A stretch of DNA of 45,673 nucleotides from an uncultured Alphaproteobacteria bacterium (GCA_937776645.1 CALMRI010000046.1:1-45673), one strand, 5' to 3'; shown: positions 33,220 through 42,776, counted from the stretch's first letter. Numbers and translations: made by a program. The notes: generated by a model from the letters alone, not told the origin.

Positions 33220-34694
33220 TGACGGACCTCCTTTCTCTCGATCTGGCGGCGGCGCGGGACGCATTGCGTGATGGGAAAATCTCTTCTCTGGAGTTGACTG
33301 ACGCTTATCTCGGCGCGATGGAAGCGGCTTCGGACCTCAACTGCTACATCACCACGACGCCGGACAAGGCCCGGGTGATGGCGGCGGCGGCGGATCAGCG
33401 GTTGGCCCAGGGCGACGCCCTGCCGCTTGACGGTTTGCCGCTTGGCATCAAGGATCTGTTCTGCACCGAAGGCATTCTGACTACCGCTGGATCTCACATC
33501 CTCGATGGCTTCGCGCCGACCTATGAATCGACCGTCACTAGCCAGCTTTGGCGTGATGGGGCAGTGATGCTGGGAAAGCTGAACATGGATGAGTTCGCCA
33601 TGGGGTCAGCGAATGTGAACAGCTATTACGGACCGGTCGAAAGCCCTTGGAAGAGCCGGGATGGCGGCAACGCCCGTTTGGTGCCTGGTGGTTCCTCCGG
33701 CGGGTCGGCATCGGCGGTATCGGCCCGCTTGGCCTTGGCGACGACTGGAACCGACACCGGCGGCTCTATCCGCCAGCCCGGAAGTTTTTGCGGCATCGTT
33801 GGGATGAAGCCGACATATGGGCGGTGTTCGCGTTGGGGCATTGTCGCCTTTTCCTCATCCTTGGATCAGGCTGGACCGTTGACCCGCACCGTGCGGGATG
33901 CGGCGATCATGTTGCGGAGCATGGCCGGTCACGACCCGAAGGATTCGACTTCGGCCAACTTGCCGGCGCCGGATTTCGAAGCCGCCCTGACCGGCGATGT
34001 GCGGGGCATGCGGATCGGCGTGCCCAAGGAGTATCGGATCGACGGCATGCCGGCGGAGATCGAGGCCTTGTGGGCGCGTGGTATCGAGATGATGCGCGAT
34101 GCCGGGGCCGAGATCGTCGATATCAGTCTGCCGCACACCAAATATGCGCTGCCGACCTATTACATCATCGCGCCGGCCGAGGCGTCGTCAAACCTGGCGC
34201 GCTATGACGGGGTGCGCTACGGCCTCCGGGTCGAGGGCGAGACCTTGGATGATATGTACGCCAAAACCCGGGGCGAGGGCTTCGGCGCCGAGGTTAAACG
34301 GCGGGTGCTGATTGGCGCCTATGTGCTCTCCGCCGGTTACTACGACGCCTATTATCTCAAGGCGCAGCGGGTGCGGGCGTTGATCAAGCGCGATTTTGAC
34401 GAGGCGTTTGGCTCGGTCGATGCGATCCTGACGCCGACCGCGCCGTCCGATGCCTTCGCCATTGGCGAGAATGACGACGATCCGATCAAGATGTACCTGA
34501 ACGACGTCTTCACCGTGCCCTCCAGCCTGGCCGGGCTGCCCGCGATCTCGGTGCCGGTCGGTCTGTCTGGCCGCGGCTTGCCCTTGGGGTTGCAACTGAT
34601 TGGTAAACTGTTCGATGAGGCGACGGTGTTCCGCGCCGCCGGCGTCCTGGAGACGGCGGCGGGTTTCTCGGTGCGTCCGGCGGGAGGACAGTGA
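33219..34694 (+). CDS. gatA: Asp-tRNA(Asn)/Glu-tRNA(Gln) amidotransferase subunit A
   Basis: A protein of 491 residues with the complete amidase signature: Lys in LGIKDLFCT (about 79), the glycine-rich [17 protein letters not shown], and [16 protein letters not shown] with the catalytic Ser. The family-specific [20 protein letters not shown] and a C-terminal half ending in [19 protein letters not shown] are all in order. It makes ammonia from glutamine and hands it to GatB by an internal tunnel. The ATG at 33219 overlaps the gatC stop by one base. The gatB start follows two bases after the stop. Housekeeping. Confidence 0.97.
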   Translation: MTDLLSLDLAAARDALRDGKISSLELTDAYLGAMEAASDLNCYITTTPDKARVMAAAADQRLAQGDALPLDGLPLGIKDLFCTEGILTTAGSHILDGFAPTYESTVTSQLWRDGAVMLGKLNMDEFAMGSANVNSYYGPVESPWKSRDGGNARLVPGGSSGGSASAVSARLALATTGTDTGGSIRQPGSFCGIVGMKPTYGRCSRWGIVAFSSSLDQAGPLTRTVRDAAIMLRSMAGHDPKDSTSANLPAPDFEAALTGDVRGMRIGVPKEYRIDGMPAEIEALWARGIEMMRDAGAEIVDISLPHTKYALPTYYIIAPAEASSNLARYDGVRYGLRVEGETLDDMYAKTRGEGFGAEVKRRVLIGAYVLSAGYYDAYYLKAQRVRALIKRDFDEAFGSVDAILTPTAPSDAFAIGENDDDPIKMYLNDVFTVPSSLAGLPAISVPVGLSGRGLPLGLQLIGKLFDEATVFRAAGVLETAAGFSVRPAGGQ

Positions 34695-34695
34695 G

Positions 34696-36147
34696 ATGGC
34701 GGCATTGATTAAAGGCGAGACCGGTGACTGGGAGCTTGTTATCGGGCTTGAGGTTCATGCCCAGGTGGTGTCCGAGGCCAAGCTGTTCTCCAGCGCCGCC
34801 ACGGCCTTTGGCGCTGCGCCGAATTCCCAAGTCTCGCTGGTCGATGCGGCGATGCCGGGCATGCTGCCGGTGATCAACCAGGAATGCGTTCGCCAAGCCG
34901 TCAAGACCGGCCTTGGGATCAACGCCAAGATCAACCGGTTGAGCGTGTTTGATCGCAAAAACTACTTTTACCCTGATCTGCCCCAGGGCTATCAGATCAG
35001 CCAATTCCTGCAGCCGGTGGTCGGCGAGGGCGTGCTCACCATCGTGCTGCCGGACGGTGAGAAGTCGATCGGGATCGAGCGGCTGCATCTGGAACAGGAT
35101 GCCGGCAAGTCGCTGCATGATCAGCATCCCAGAAAAAGTTATATCGATCTCAATCGCTCGGGCGTGGCGTTGATGGAAATCGTTTCGCGCCCGGATCTGC
35201 GGTCCGCCGCGGAAGCGGCAGCCTATGTGCGCAAGCTACGGTCGATCCTGCGCTATCTGGGAACCTGCGACGGAAATATGCAGGAGGGCTCTCTGCGCTG
35301 TGACGCCAATGTCTCGGTTCGCAAGCCCGGCGCCGAATTGGGCACCCGTTGCGAGATCAAGAACCTGAACTCGATCCGCTTCATGCAAATGGCGATCAAC
35401 CACGAGGCGCGCCGACAAATCGAGGTCATCGAGGGCGGCGGGAAGATCGATCAGCAGACCCGGCTATACGACGCCAATCGCGACGAGACCAGGTCCATGC
35501 GTTCCAAGGAGGATGCCCACGATTACCGCTATTTCCCGGACCCGGATTTGCTGCCGCTGATATTGACCGAGGACTATATCGCCGACATCGCGGCGGAACT
35601 GCCGGAACTGCCGGACGCCAAGCAAGCTCGGTTCATCGCCGAATACGGCCTGAGCGAGGAAGACGCCTCGCAATTGGTCGAGGAACGCGAAACCGCCGCC
35701 TATTACGAGACCGTGGCCGAGGGCCGTGACAAGAAGTTGGCCGCCAACTGGTTGCTGAGCGAATTGTTCGGCGCCTTGAACAAGGTTGGCAAGGGGCTCG
35801 CCGAGAGTCCGGTCTCGGCCAAATTCCTGGGTGGTCTAATCGCATTGATCAGCGACGGCACGATTTCCGGGCGGATAGCCAAGGATGTCTTCGCCGAGAT
35901 GTTCGAGCACGGTAGGGATGCGGACAGCATCGTCGAGGCAAAGGGGTTGCGCCAGGTCTCCGATGCCGGCGCAATCACCGATCTTATCGAGGCAGTGATT
36001 GCGGCGAACCAAGACAAAGTGGTGGAGTTCAAATCCGGTAAGGACAAGTTATTCGGCTTTTTCGTTGGCCAGGTGATGCAACAAAGTCAGGGCAAGGCCA
36101 ATCCGCAACTGGTGAACCAGGTTCTGCGGGAAAAGCTGAACGCATAG
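34696..36147 (+). CDS. gatB: Asp-tRNA(Asn)/Glu-tRNA(Gln) amidotransferase subunit B
   Basis: A protein of 483 residues with the full GatB pattern: [55 protein letters not shown] and [25 protein letters not shown] ends the catalytic domain, and a C-terminal YqeY-like tail follows ([20 protein letters not shown]). It activates the carboxylate of misacylated tRNA with ATP and transfers the ammonia from GatA. GGGAGG precedes the ATG at 34696; the open frame upstream to 34600 is shadow. Last gene of the operon. Confidence 0.97.
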   Translation: MAALIKGETGDWELVIGLEVHAQVVSEAKLFSSAATAFGAAPNSQVSLVDAAMPGMLPVINQECVRQAVKTGLGINAKINRLSVFDRKNYFYPDLPQGYQISQFLQPVVGEGVLTIVLPDGEKSIGIERLHLEQDAGKSLHDQHPRKSYIDLNRSGVALMEIVSRPDLRSAAEAAAYVRKLRSILRYLGTCDGNMQEGSLRCDANVSVRKPGAELGTRCEIKNLNSIRFMQMAINHEARRQIEVIEGGGKIDQQTRLYDANRDETRSMRSKEDAHDYRYFPDPDLLPLILTEDYIADIAAELPELPDAKQARFIAEYGLSEEDASQLVEERETAAYYETVAEGRDKKLAANWLLSELFGALNKVGKGLAESPVSAKFLGGLIALISDGTISGRIAKDVFAEMFEHGRDADSIVEAKGLRQVSDAGAITDLIEAVIAANQDKVVEFKSGKDKLFGFFVGQVMQQSQGKANPQLVNQVLREKLNA

Positions 36148-36183
36148 CGCTTGGTCTGCTTGTTTCACCTTGGAGCTTATCTG

Positions 36184-36657
36184 ATGCGCCTGAAAACCCT
36201 GCTGCCGCTGGCCAAGGCCAATGCGATCGCCGACGAGGCCCTGCGGCTTGGCCGCGCCGAAGCCATGCACCCGCTGACCGTCGTGGTGCTTGATGGCGGC
36301 GGCCACATCGTGGTTCTGAAGCGTGAGGACTGCTCGGGTATAATGCGCGGCGATATTGCCATCGGCAAGGCCTGGGGGGCGCTTGGCATGGGCATCCCCA
36401 GCCGCAGCATGCGTGACCGCTTGGCCGATCGACCGAGTTTTCAGGCGGCGCTGGCCGTCGCCTCGGATGGCCGCCTGATCCCAGTGCCTGGAGGGGTTTT
36501 GATCAACGACGAGAATGGCGAGACAATCGGCGCCGTCGGGGTAAGCGGCGATACCTCCGATAAGGACGAGTATTGCGCAATACAAGCGATAGCCAAGGCT
36601 GGCTATACGCCTAACCCAGACGAGCCGGCGCCGGCTTGGCGGGACTCCAGGCTTTAG
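36184..36657 (+). CDS. GlcG/HbpS family protein (heme-binding-like)
   Basis: A cytoplasmic protein of 157 residues from the ATG at 36184 (GGAG upstream). It matches the GlcG/HbpS fold (PF03928): LKTLLPLAKANAIADEALRL, TVVVLDGGGHIVVLKREDCS, then KAWGALGMGIPSRSMRDR, and VPGGVLINDENGETIGAVGV near the end, as in that family. Members are linked with glycolate use (GlcG), with degradation operons or with heme binding (HbpS); the exact role is usually unknown. It starts 36 bases after gatB, but is not a normal part of that operon. The nearby FAD-linked oxidase tail at 28263 is too far to suggest a link. Confidence 0.85.
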   Translation: MRLKTLLPLAKANAIADEALRLGRAEAMHPLTVVVLDGGGHIVVLKREDCSGIMRGDIAIGKAWGALGMGIPSRSMRDRLADRPSFQAALAVASDGRLIPVPGGVLINDENGETIGAVGVSGDTSDKDEYCAIQAIAKAGYTPNPDEPAPAWRDSRL

Positions 36658-36689
36658 CCGCCGCCGCCGGTCTCTACGCCCAAACTCTA

Positions 36690-36752
36690 CGACTCTTGGA
36701 TTTTCCGATTCTTGGGTCTTCGGCTCTTGCGTTTTGCGACTCTTGGATTTTT
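36690..36752. repeat. Four-copy imperfect tandem repeat, about 16 bases
   Basis: Four adjacent units: CGACTCTTGGATTTTC (36690-36705), CGATTCTTGGGTCTTC (36706-36721), GGCTCTTGCGTTTTG (36722-36736) and CGACTCTTGGATTTTT (36737-36752). The first and last differ by one base. The array is pyrimidine-rich on the plus strand and lies in the gap before the CPA2 antiporter gene. No hairpin is evident. The rest of 36658-36803 holds no gene. Confidence 0.8.
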
Positions 36753-36803
36753 AGGGCCTATCTGGAACAGTGAACCGTCTTACTCGCTGCATCGGTCGAC
36801 ATC

Positions 36804-38195
36804 GTGCATCTTGATCCAAACCTGATCGCTATCGCCGTGGTTTTCTCGGTCGCCCTGGTCTGTGGGCTGTTGCTGATGCGGATCAAGCAGCCGGCGATCG
36901 TCGGCTATATCCTGGCCGGGGTGATCCTCGGGCCGTCCGGGTTTGGGGTCATCGAGGAGACCGATGCGGCAAAAACCCTGGCTGAGCTGGGGGTGTTGCT
37001 GTTGCTGTTCCTGGTCGGCATGGAACTCAGCCTGCGGGTCTTCAAGACCGTCTATCGCACCGCGCTGGTTGTCGTGGCAGTGCAGATCTTGCTCTCTGTC
37101 GCGGCGACCTCGGGGATCGGTTGGATGATGTCCTGGTCGACCCAGCAGGGCATTCTCCTAGGGTTCGTTCTGGCGGTTTCTAGCACGGTGGTGACTGTCA
37201 AGCTTTTGGCCGAAATGAACGAGTTGCGGACACATTTTGGCCGGATCACCATCGGCGTGTTGATCGCTCAGGACCTCGCGGTGGTCGCCATGCTGTTGAT
37301 GATCGAGGCGTTGAATCCGAACGCGGCCTTCGATTACTCGATCATTTGGCGGGCTGTCTTGGCGGTGACAATCGTCATCGTGCTGGTTCGGTTTCTCTCC
37401 AAGCGCGATCGAATTCGCCTGCCTTTGCGGGGCGCGTTCGGAGCCGACCGAGAGGTGGTGCCGATCGCCGCGCTGGCGTTCTGCGGGGTTTGTGCAACGG
37501 CGGCGGGGCTGCTTGGGTTGTCGACGGCGTTCGGCGCCTTTCTTGCTGGGTTGGTGGTTGGGAATTCCTCCGAACGGCAGATCGTCCTGCGCGGCACCAA
37601 GCCGATCGAAAGCGTTTTGCTAGTAGTGTTCTTTCTGTCGGTCGGCTTGCTGATCGACATGAATTTCTTTCTTGATCATCTTGGCACCCTGTTCGTGGTG
37701 CTGTTGCTGGCGACGGTGACCAAGGGGGTGATTAATGTCGCGGCGCTCAGAATTTCCGGAGAGCCGTGGGAGCGCTCGGTGCTGGCTGGTGTCGCGATGG
37801 GCCAGATTGGCGAGTTCGCCTTTGTCATCGCCGGCGTGGGGCTGACTGTCGGCGCCATCGATATCGGCGGTTATAAGGTTGCCGTTGCGGTCATCGCCTT
37901 GAGCCTGATGCTCGGCCCGGTCTGGATGGCGCTGGAGCGCTGGCTAAGCGCCGCCGAGGACCTGGGCGGGCGCCTGGCGCGGGCCGAGTCCGAGACGCTG
38001 CGGTTGATCCGCATCGTCATCGATCCACCGGTTCGCGAGATCCGTAGTTCGGCCACATCGATAGCCTGGTTTGCCGGCCGGGTGATCGGCCGGATTGAAG
38101 GGCGGGGGAACCGGGTTTGGCCACCGCGCATTCCGCTTCGTGGCCAAGACCCCGGCGTTGTGACCGAGACGGATGGCCTCGGCCGATCTCGATGA
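36804..38195 (+). CDS. CPA2-family monovalent cation:proton antiporter (KefB/C-type membrane part)
   Basis: An inner-membrane protein of 463 residues with about 12 membrane segments. Typical stretches are RIKQPAIVGYILAGVILGPS, LLLLFLVGMELS, FVLAVSSTVVTVKLLAE, IGVLIAQDLAVVAML with the conserved Asp, STAFGAFLAGLVVGNS, and VFFLSVGLLIDM. KefB and KefC have a C-terminal RCK/TrkA-N domain that binds NAD(H) or glutathione; here only about 80 residues follow the last segment, without a Rossmann motif. It is therefore an RCK-less antiporter for K+ or Na+ against H+. The start is a GTG at 36804. Its position after the tandem repeat suggests its own promoter. Confidence 0.9.
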   Translation: MHLDPNLIAIAVVFSVALVCGLLLMRIKQPAIVGYILAGVILGPSGFGVIEETDAAKTLAELGVLLLLFLVGMELSLRVFKTVYRTALVVVAVQILLSVAATSGIGWMMSWSTQQGILLGFVLAVSSTVVTVKLLAEMNELRTHFGRITIGVLIAQDLAVVAMLLMIEALNPNAAFDYSIIWRAVLAVTIVIVLVRFLSKRDRIRLPLRGAFGADREVVPIAALAFCGVCATAAGLLGLSTAFGAFLAGLVVGNSSERQIVLRGTKPIESVLLVVFFLSVGLLIDMNFFLDHLGTLFVVLLLATVTKGVINVAALRISGEPWERSVLAGVAMGQIGEFAFVIAGVGLTVGAIDIGGYKVAVAVIALSLMLGPVWMALERWLSAAEDLGGRLARAESETLRLIRIVIDPPVREIRSSATSIAWFAGRVIGRIEGRGNRVWPPRIPLRGQDPGVVTETDGLGRSR

Positions 38196-38330
38196 GGGGC
38201 TCTCTACGGTATTGATTTAGAGGTGAATTCACAATTCGCGCGGTGCTGCCTTGTGGCTCGACATTCATCGATTTGGCTCTACTGTGGCGGTAACGAGCTG
38301 ATAATCAGACGATCAAGGGGGAGACACGCC

Positions 38331-38714
38331 ATGACGATCGAACGCTTCATGGTTCCAGGTGAGATGGAGCCGGTCAGTCATTATTGCCACGTGGTCAAGG
38401 CCGGCGATCATATCTGGCTCTCGGGAATGGTTGGCGTCGCCGCCGACGGCTCGATGCCCGAGGACACGGCGGAACAGTTCCAAATTGCCCTGGACACGAT
38501 CGACCGATGTCTGCGCCATGCTGGCGGCCGGCCTGATCAGGTCGTCAAAGTGCTGGTCTTCATGACCGATATTACCGAGCGCGCGGCGATCAACCCGGCG
38601 CGCATCGCCTATTTCGGCGGGCACAAGCCGGCCTCGTCGCTGGTCGAGGTTTCCGGCCTTGTGGACCCCCGTATGAAAGTCGAGATCGAGGCAGTGGCCT
38701 ACATCGGGGATTGA
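38331..38714 (+). CDS. RidA/YjgF/UK114 family protein, copy 1
   Basis: A protein of 127 residues from the ATG at 38331 with a strong GGGGGAG upstream. The fold pattern is HIWLSGMVGVAADG, TAEQFQIALDTIDRCLRHAG, DQVVKVLVFMTDI and the end KVEIEAVAYIG. In archetypal RidA the 2-aminoacrylate-binding arginine lies in PARSCVEV; here that segment reads PASSLVEV, so the Arg is replaced by Ser. The imine-deaminase role is therefore not assured, and it probably belongs to another Rid subgroup. The next gene is a paralogue with about 74% identical residues by hand count (94 of 127). Confidence 0.9.
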   Translation: MTIERFMVPGEMEPVSHYCHVVKAGDHIWLSGMVGVAADGSMPEDTAEQFQIALDTIDRCLRHAGGRPDQVVKVLVFMTDITERAAINPARIAYFGGHKPASSLVEVSGLVDPRMKVEIEAVAYIGD

Positions 38715-38773
38715 CGGCGATCTCCTGCAGGCCGAGCCTGACTGTCTGTTCCAACTGAATCAGGAGACAGGCT

Positions 38774-39157
38774 TTGCCGATAGCACGCTATATGGTCCCG
38801 GGAATGCGAGAACCGATCAGTCATTTTTGCCACGTAGTGAAGGCTGGTGGCACGATCTGGCTGTCCGGTATGACCGGTGTGGCCGAGGACAAATCGATCC
38901 CCGAGGGCACGACGGCGCAGTTCGCGCTTGCCATGGCGTCCCTGGACAAGGCGCTCCGGCATGCTGGCGGCCGACCCGATCAGGTGGTCAAGGTGCTGGT
39001 CTTTATGACCGACATTACCGAACGATCTCTGATCAACCCGTTGCGGATCGAATATTTTGGTGAGCATAGGCCTGCATCATCGCTGGTCGAGGTCAGCGGG
39101 CTTGTCGATCCGCGCATGACGGTGGAGATCGAGGCGGTCGCCTATGTCGGGACTTGA
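38774..39157 (+). CDS. RidA/YjgF/UK114 family protein, copy 2
   Basis: A protein of 127 residues, same length as copy 1, starting with a TTG at 38774 that has GGAG upstream; no ATG lies in frame before the conserved start. It is about 74% identical to copy 1, with the C-terminal half almost unchanged (HAGGRPDQVVKVLVFMTDIT is common to both). Like copy 1, it has PASSLVEV in place of the arginine segment of RidA. The 59-base gap between the copies holds no promoter that I can see. This is a tandem duplication with later divergence mainly in the N-terminal half, which probably forms different contacts in the trimer. Confidence 0.88.
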   Translation: MPIARYMVPGMREPISHFCHVVKAGGTIWLSGMTGVAEDKSIPEGTTAQFALAMASLDKALRHAGGRPDQVVKVLVFMTDITERSLINPLRIEYFGEHRPASSLVEVSGLVDPRMTVEIEAVAYVGT

Positions 39158-39250
39158 GGCCAGAGCGCGATCGTTTTGATAGGCATCGCGGAGCGACGTA
39201 GGCTGAATCGTGAATTGCTGTCTTTCATATAGATTCAGAGCGAGGATCGG

Positions 39251-40155
39251 TTACTTGCCGAGCCAATAGGGCGTAAGACCATAGATTTCCAACAGGAAGT
39301 CGACAAAGGCCCGTACTTTTGGCGAGAGGTGACGGCTCGACGGATAGACGGCGTAGATTGGTATGTCCTCGCGAACATAATCCTCCATGACCGCCAGAAG
39401 GCGCCCGTCCTGCACATATTCGCCGGTCATGAAGGCGTTCATCATCGCCAACCCCCTCCGGCCAGCACGGTCGAAAGGATTGAATCCCCGTTGTTCATCG
39501 AGATCGTCCCTTTTGTGCGGATCACTTGTTCCTTGCCGTCGATCACGAAATGCCAGTCATTGATCAGATTACCCGGTGGCCAGGTGATCAGCGCGTGCTG
39601 CAGCAGATCCTCGGGCCACTCCGGGATTCCCCAGATTTTTAGATATTCAGGAGTGGCGACGATGGACCGGTGATTGGATGCCAATCGCCGGGCGATCAGG
39701 CTCGAATCCTTCAACTGGGCGATGCGGATCGCGAGATCGATGCCGTCGTCGACTAGATCGACGATCCGGTCATTGACCTGGACCTGAACCTCGACCTCGG
39801 GATAGCGGTCGATGAATTTCGGCAGATGCGGCGTGACATGGCGATGGGCGAAGGTCGATGGCGCGGTGATCCGTAACATGCCGCGTGGCTGGGAATGCGA
39901 GCGCGAAACCGCGATTTCAGCCTCGTCGACATCGGTGATGATCCGCTTACAGCGATCGTAATACGCGGTCCCAACCTCGGTGACACTGACCCGCCGCGTG
40001 GTTCGGTTCAGCAGCCGAACACCAAGTCGGTCCTCCAGCGCTGACAATTGTTTGCTAACCACCGAGGGTGAGATGTTTAGGGTGCGGGCGGCACCGGCCA
40101 GGCTGTCATTCTCGACGACCGAGCAATAGACCTTCATCGCGGTGAGGGTATCCAT
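39251..40155 (-). pseudogene. LysR-family transcriptional regulator, frameshifted near 39452
   Basis: The ATG at 40155 opens a LysR regulator: MDTLTAMKVYCSVVENDSLA, and the winged helix-turn-helix SLAGAARTLNISPSVVSKQL (about 19-38). The effector domain has RGMLRITAPSTFAHRHVTPH and DDGIDLAIRI. The frame ends with ILSTVLAGGGWR at 39442. The rest continues one frame over to 39251 (AMMNAFMTGEYVQDGRLLAV and the end PYWLGK). A missing base in the C-run at 39452-39456 accounts for it; with it restored the protein would have about 301 residues, the full family length. It may be a real loss or a homopolymer sequencing error. It diverges from the degraded PLP-lyase gene, its likely former target. Confidence 0.85.
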
Positions 40156-40606
40156 GATGCGTCCCAGCACTGATTTTAATTGACCTTTAATTATTGCATT
40201 ATTGGAACGAATGATATTCTAATTTGAGTAATTAAGGAGAACATAGAATGTGCTAAATTGAGGACATAGAGTTAGGAGACCAACGCGCTATCTGTCCAGA
40301 TGTCGCTTGGAAGTGATGCCCCGTCAGGAGATCGCGCCAAGAAATCAAAGGCATGTGTCTCGTTCGCCTTCGTCGTCGGAAGTTCCACTCGGCGCTTGTG
40401 CGGCCTCGAAACCTCCCCACTCGAGCTGCCTTGGCCTGCGCTCCTGGCATACTGAGCGCTGCGGTTGTCGCTCTGAAGAAGGGTGACCGCCGCAGCGCTT
40501 TTTTTCTGGCCACTGGAAAACCTCAGCTTGCTCGCTAATTGGATTTTTTCGCTTATTCGAGGCGAGAATTCTTAAGCTATGCGCTCATCTTTTCAAAAGT
40601 GTGGCT
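40156..40606. other. Intergenic region between LysR and the PLP-lyase pseudogene
   Basis: About 450 bases with no gene I can support. The part next to LysR (40170-40240) is strongly AT-rich and contains TAATTATTGCATTA (40188-40201), a palindrome-like site of the kind LysR proteins bind. A well-spaced AAGGAG is followed by ATG TGC TAA (40248-40256), a start with an immediate stop. The rest (40256-40505) is GC-richer and ends in an intrinsic terminator. Reading frames of 61 and 86 codons cross this part on opposite strands but look like chance. See the terminator entry. Confidence 0.6.
40455..40505 (+). terminator. Intrinsic terminator, possibly of a small RNA
   Basis: A 10-base stem (AGCGCTGCGG at 40455-40464 with CCGCAGCGCT at 40490-40499) with a 25-base loop is followed by T-rich sequence to 40505 (seven consecutive T including the last stem base). 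No intact reading frame ends just before it on the plus strand, so the transcript it ends is unknown. It could be a small RNA or the leader of the lost PLP-lyase gene. Confidence 0.7.
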
Positions 40607-41619
40607 ATGGCGAGCAACCGGGCTAAACATCCAGAAACGCAGCTGGCCCAAGCTCTCCGGCTGGATCGATGAAGGCACTGCGGCGCCCTGGCGCCGCCGA
40701 TCCATGGCGCCACCATTTATCAACGCGACCCGGATAACCAATACCGCAAGGGTTACAGTTAGACCCGCGGCGACAACCCGACCTATGCTTAGGTCGAGGT
40801 GCTGTTGGCCAGTCTGGAACAGGGCGCGGCGGCGATGGTCGTCAGCTCCGGCATGTCAGCGGCGACCATGTGGTGACCCAGTCGATGATGTATTGGTGCG
40901 CGTGCGCGCCTAGTTGGCAGGTCTCGCCGAGCAATAGGGTTGCGGGTCAACTTGGTTGACCCGCTGGAAATGAACGGGTTACGTGATGTCCTGCGCCCCA
41001 GTGAGACCAAATTGATGTGGATTGAACCCCCGGCCAATCCGACATTCGAGTGCGTCGATATCGCTACGGTGACTAAGGGGATCCACGCGGCGGTGTCCGG
41101 CTTTGCGTCAATTCGACCATCGGGAGGCTGCCCCTGACCTGACCGATCGCCTTCGGACCGATCTGGTGATGCATTCGGCGACCAAATATCTGAACGGCTA
41201 CAACGATGTTCTCGGCAGCGCCCTGATCGCTGCCCGGGACGATGAGCGGTGGGCCAAGATGAAGGAAACCCGCAGCCAGTATGGCATGCTCCTCGGGCCG
41301 ATGGAGGCCTGGTTGCTGTTATGCTAGGCATGGGAAACGCTATGGCGATCGCGCGGCATTTTGACGGCCATCCCAAGGTCTCGGCGGTGTTGTATCTGGG
41401 CTTACCAAGCGCCGCCGGGCACGCGATCGCGGCACCTCAGATGGTCGGTGGTTCTGGCGGGATTGTCTCGATGCGTTCTGCCGGCAGCGAGACCGCCGCT
41501 ATTGCGTCCGCTGAACAGGTCGAGGTGTTTAAGGGGCGACCTCGCCTGCCCACGCCAAACCCTCGCGGCGGGGCCAAGGCATCATCGATGTGCTCGGCGA
41601 TCTGGGAAACTCGCGATAG
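40607..41619 (+). pseudogene. PLP-dependent Cys/Met metabolism enzyme (cystathionine lyase type), degraded
   Basis: A whole gene can be followed but is broken many times. From ATG 40607: MASNRAKHPETQLAQAL, then TGA at 40670 after a shift (GWIDEGTAAP is in another frame). PPIHGATIYQRDPDNQYRKG follows, then TAG at 40760 and 40790, SLEQGAAAMVVSSGMSA, and an apparent deletion of about 11 codons before GDHVVTQSMMYW. Next come ETKLMWIEPPANPTFE, LVMHSATKYLNGYNDVLGSA with the PLP lysine, ETRSQYGMLLGPMEAWLL, and HPKVSAVLYLGLPSAAGHAI in a further frame. The conserved segment that should follow VEVFK is missing. At least five lesions show a long-dead gene. The right end is approximate. Confidence 0.88.
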
Positions 41620-41652
41620 TATTCCTCGGCATTAGCTCCGGAGGATCATGAC

Positions 41653-42141
41653 ATGGCGGACCTGGCATCGATGGCGGCGACGGTGGGCGCCCTACTGAAA
41701 GAGCGTAAGCAGACCGTTGCAGTTTCTGAATCATCGACAGGCGGTCTTGTCTCGGCGGCGTTGTTGTCGATCCCCGGCGCCTCGGCCTATTTTATGGGTG
41801 GAGGGGTGATCTATACGCACCGGGCGCGCGAGACGCTGCTGGAGATTGATTTCGCTGACCATCCGGGCATCCGTTCCTCCAGCGAGCCTTATGCGGCGCT
41901 TGCGGCGGCGACGATCCGTGGCCGGCTCGGAACGTTCTGGGGGTTGGCCGAGACCGGCGCCGCCGGACCAACCGGCAATCGCTATGGCGATGCGTCGGGG
42001 CACACCTGTATTGCGGTCGCCGGGCCGGTTGAGCGGGTGATCACCCTGGAGACCGGGTCGCCGGACCGGGAGAAGAATATGTGGCTGTTCGCCGAAAAGA
42101 CCCTGGCGACCTTGGAAGAGGCCATCCGCGCTGCCGACTGA
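41653..42141 (+). CDS. CinA-type nicotinamide-nucleotide amidohydrolase family protein
   Basis: A single-domain protein of 162 residues matching the C-terminal (PncC) part of CinA. It has VAVSESSTGGLVSAALLSIP with the catalytic Ser (about 26-28), AYFMGGGVIYT, and WGLAETGAAGPTGNRYGD near residue 100, where the classic form is GIAGPTG. The middle segment RETLLEI differs from typical PncC (K..LLGV), so the substrate might not be nicotinamide mononucleotide. GGAGG lies upstream of the ATG at 41653. It follows the degraded lyase, and the VOC gene follows on the same strand after 30 bases. Confidence 0.85.
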   Translation: MADLASMAATVGALLKERKQTVAVSESSTGGLVSAALLSIPGASAYFMGGGVIYTHRARETLLEIDFADHPGIRSSSEPYAALAAATIRGRLGTFWGLAETGAAGPTGNRYGDASGHTCIAVAGPVERVITLETGSPDREKNMWLFAEKTLATLEEAIRAAD

Positions 42142-42171
42142 TCGCCATATTCGATTTTGGGAGGACTTGCC

Positions 42172-42714
42172 ATGAGCCGAGTTTTCGGAGACTTGAGGCA
42201 GCTGGGATACGTGGTCCGCGACGTCGAAGCGGCGATGAAATATTGGATCGAGGTGAATGGCGTCGGCCCGTTCTTCTATATCGAGAAAGTGCCGTTGGCC
42301 TCATTCAGCTATAAGGGCCAACCCTCGAAGCTGGAGATGTCGATCGCGCTGGCCTTCTCCGGCGGCGCCCAAGTTGAGCTGATCCAGCAGCGCAATGACG
42401 CGCCGTCTTTGTACAAGGACTATATCGACGCCGGTCAGGAAGGCCTGCAGCACATCGCCTATTGGCCGGAAGATTACCAGGCGGCGAAGCGCGCCGCGGA
42501 GGCGCAGGGGCTGAAAGTCGGCCAGGAAGGCGACATCGCCGGGCGCGGCGGCTTCATCTATTACCAGACGGTCGGTCATCATGGCACCTGCATCGAGTTC
42601 GCGGAGTTCAACACCTACCGGCAATATCAGTTCGCCGAGATGGAACGGGTCAGCCGTGTCTGGGACGGCAGCGACCCAATCCGCACCACACTACCGGCTC
42701 CGCCGGTGGATTGA
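42172..42714 (+). CDS. VOC (glyoxalase-fold) superfamily protein
   Basis: A protein of 180 residues from the ATG at 42172, which has a strong GGGAGG upstream. It looks like a two-module VOC protein of the Glyoxalase_4 / methylmalonyl-CoA-epimerase-like type. The first module starts RQLGYVVRDVEAAMKYWIEV and ends VELIQQRND; the second begins with GLQHIAYWPEDYQAA and ends with GTCIEFAEF. Candidate metal ligands are Gln in RQLGYV, Glu in VELIQ, His in LQHIAY and Glu in CIEFAE. The reaction (epimerase, dioxygenase or lyase) cannot be inferred. It follows the CinA-type gene by 30 bases and could be cotranscribed with it. Confidence 0.85.
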   Translation: MSRVFGDLRQLGYVVRDVEAAMKYWIEVNGVGPFFYIEKVPLASFSYKGQPSKLEMSIALAFSGGAQVELIQQRNDAPSLYKDYIDAGQEGLQHIAYWPEDYQAAKRAAEAQGLKVGQEGDIAGRGGFIYYQTVGHHGTCIEFAEFNTYRQYQFAEMERVSRVWDGSDPIRTTLPAPPVD

Positions 42715-42776
42715 GCGGGCTTTTATAGAGGGCGGGAGGGCGTGTCTGGCAAGCGGACCCAGCTTCCTTACCCCCG

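Noticed and set aside
40253..40513. 86- and 61-codon frames on opposite strands
   Set aside because: No ribosome site, no motif, very Arg-rich; one overlaps the terminator stem. More likely non-coding.
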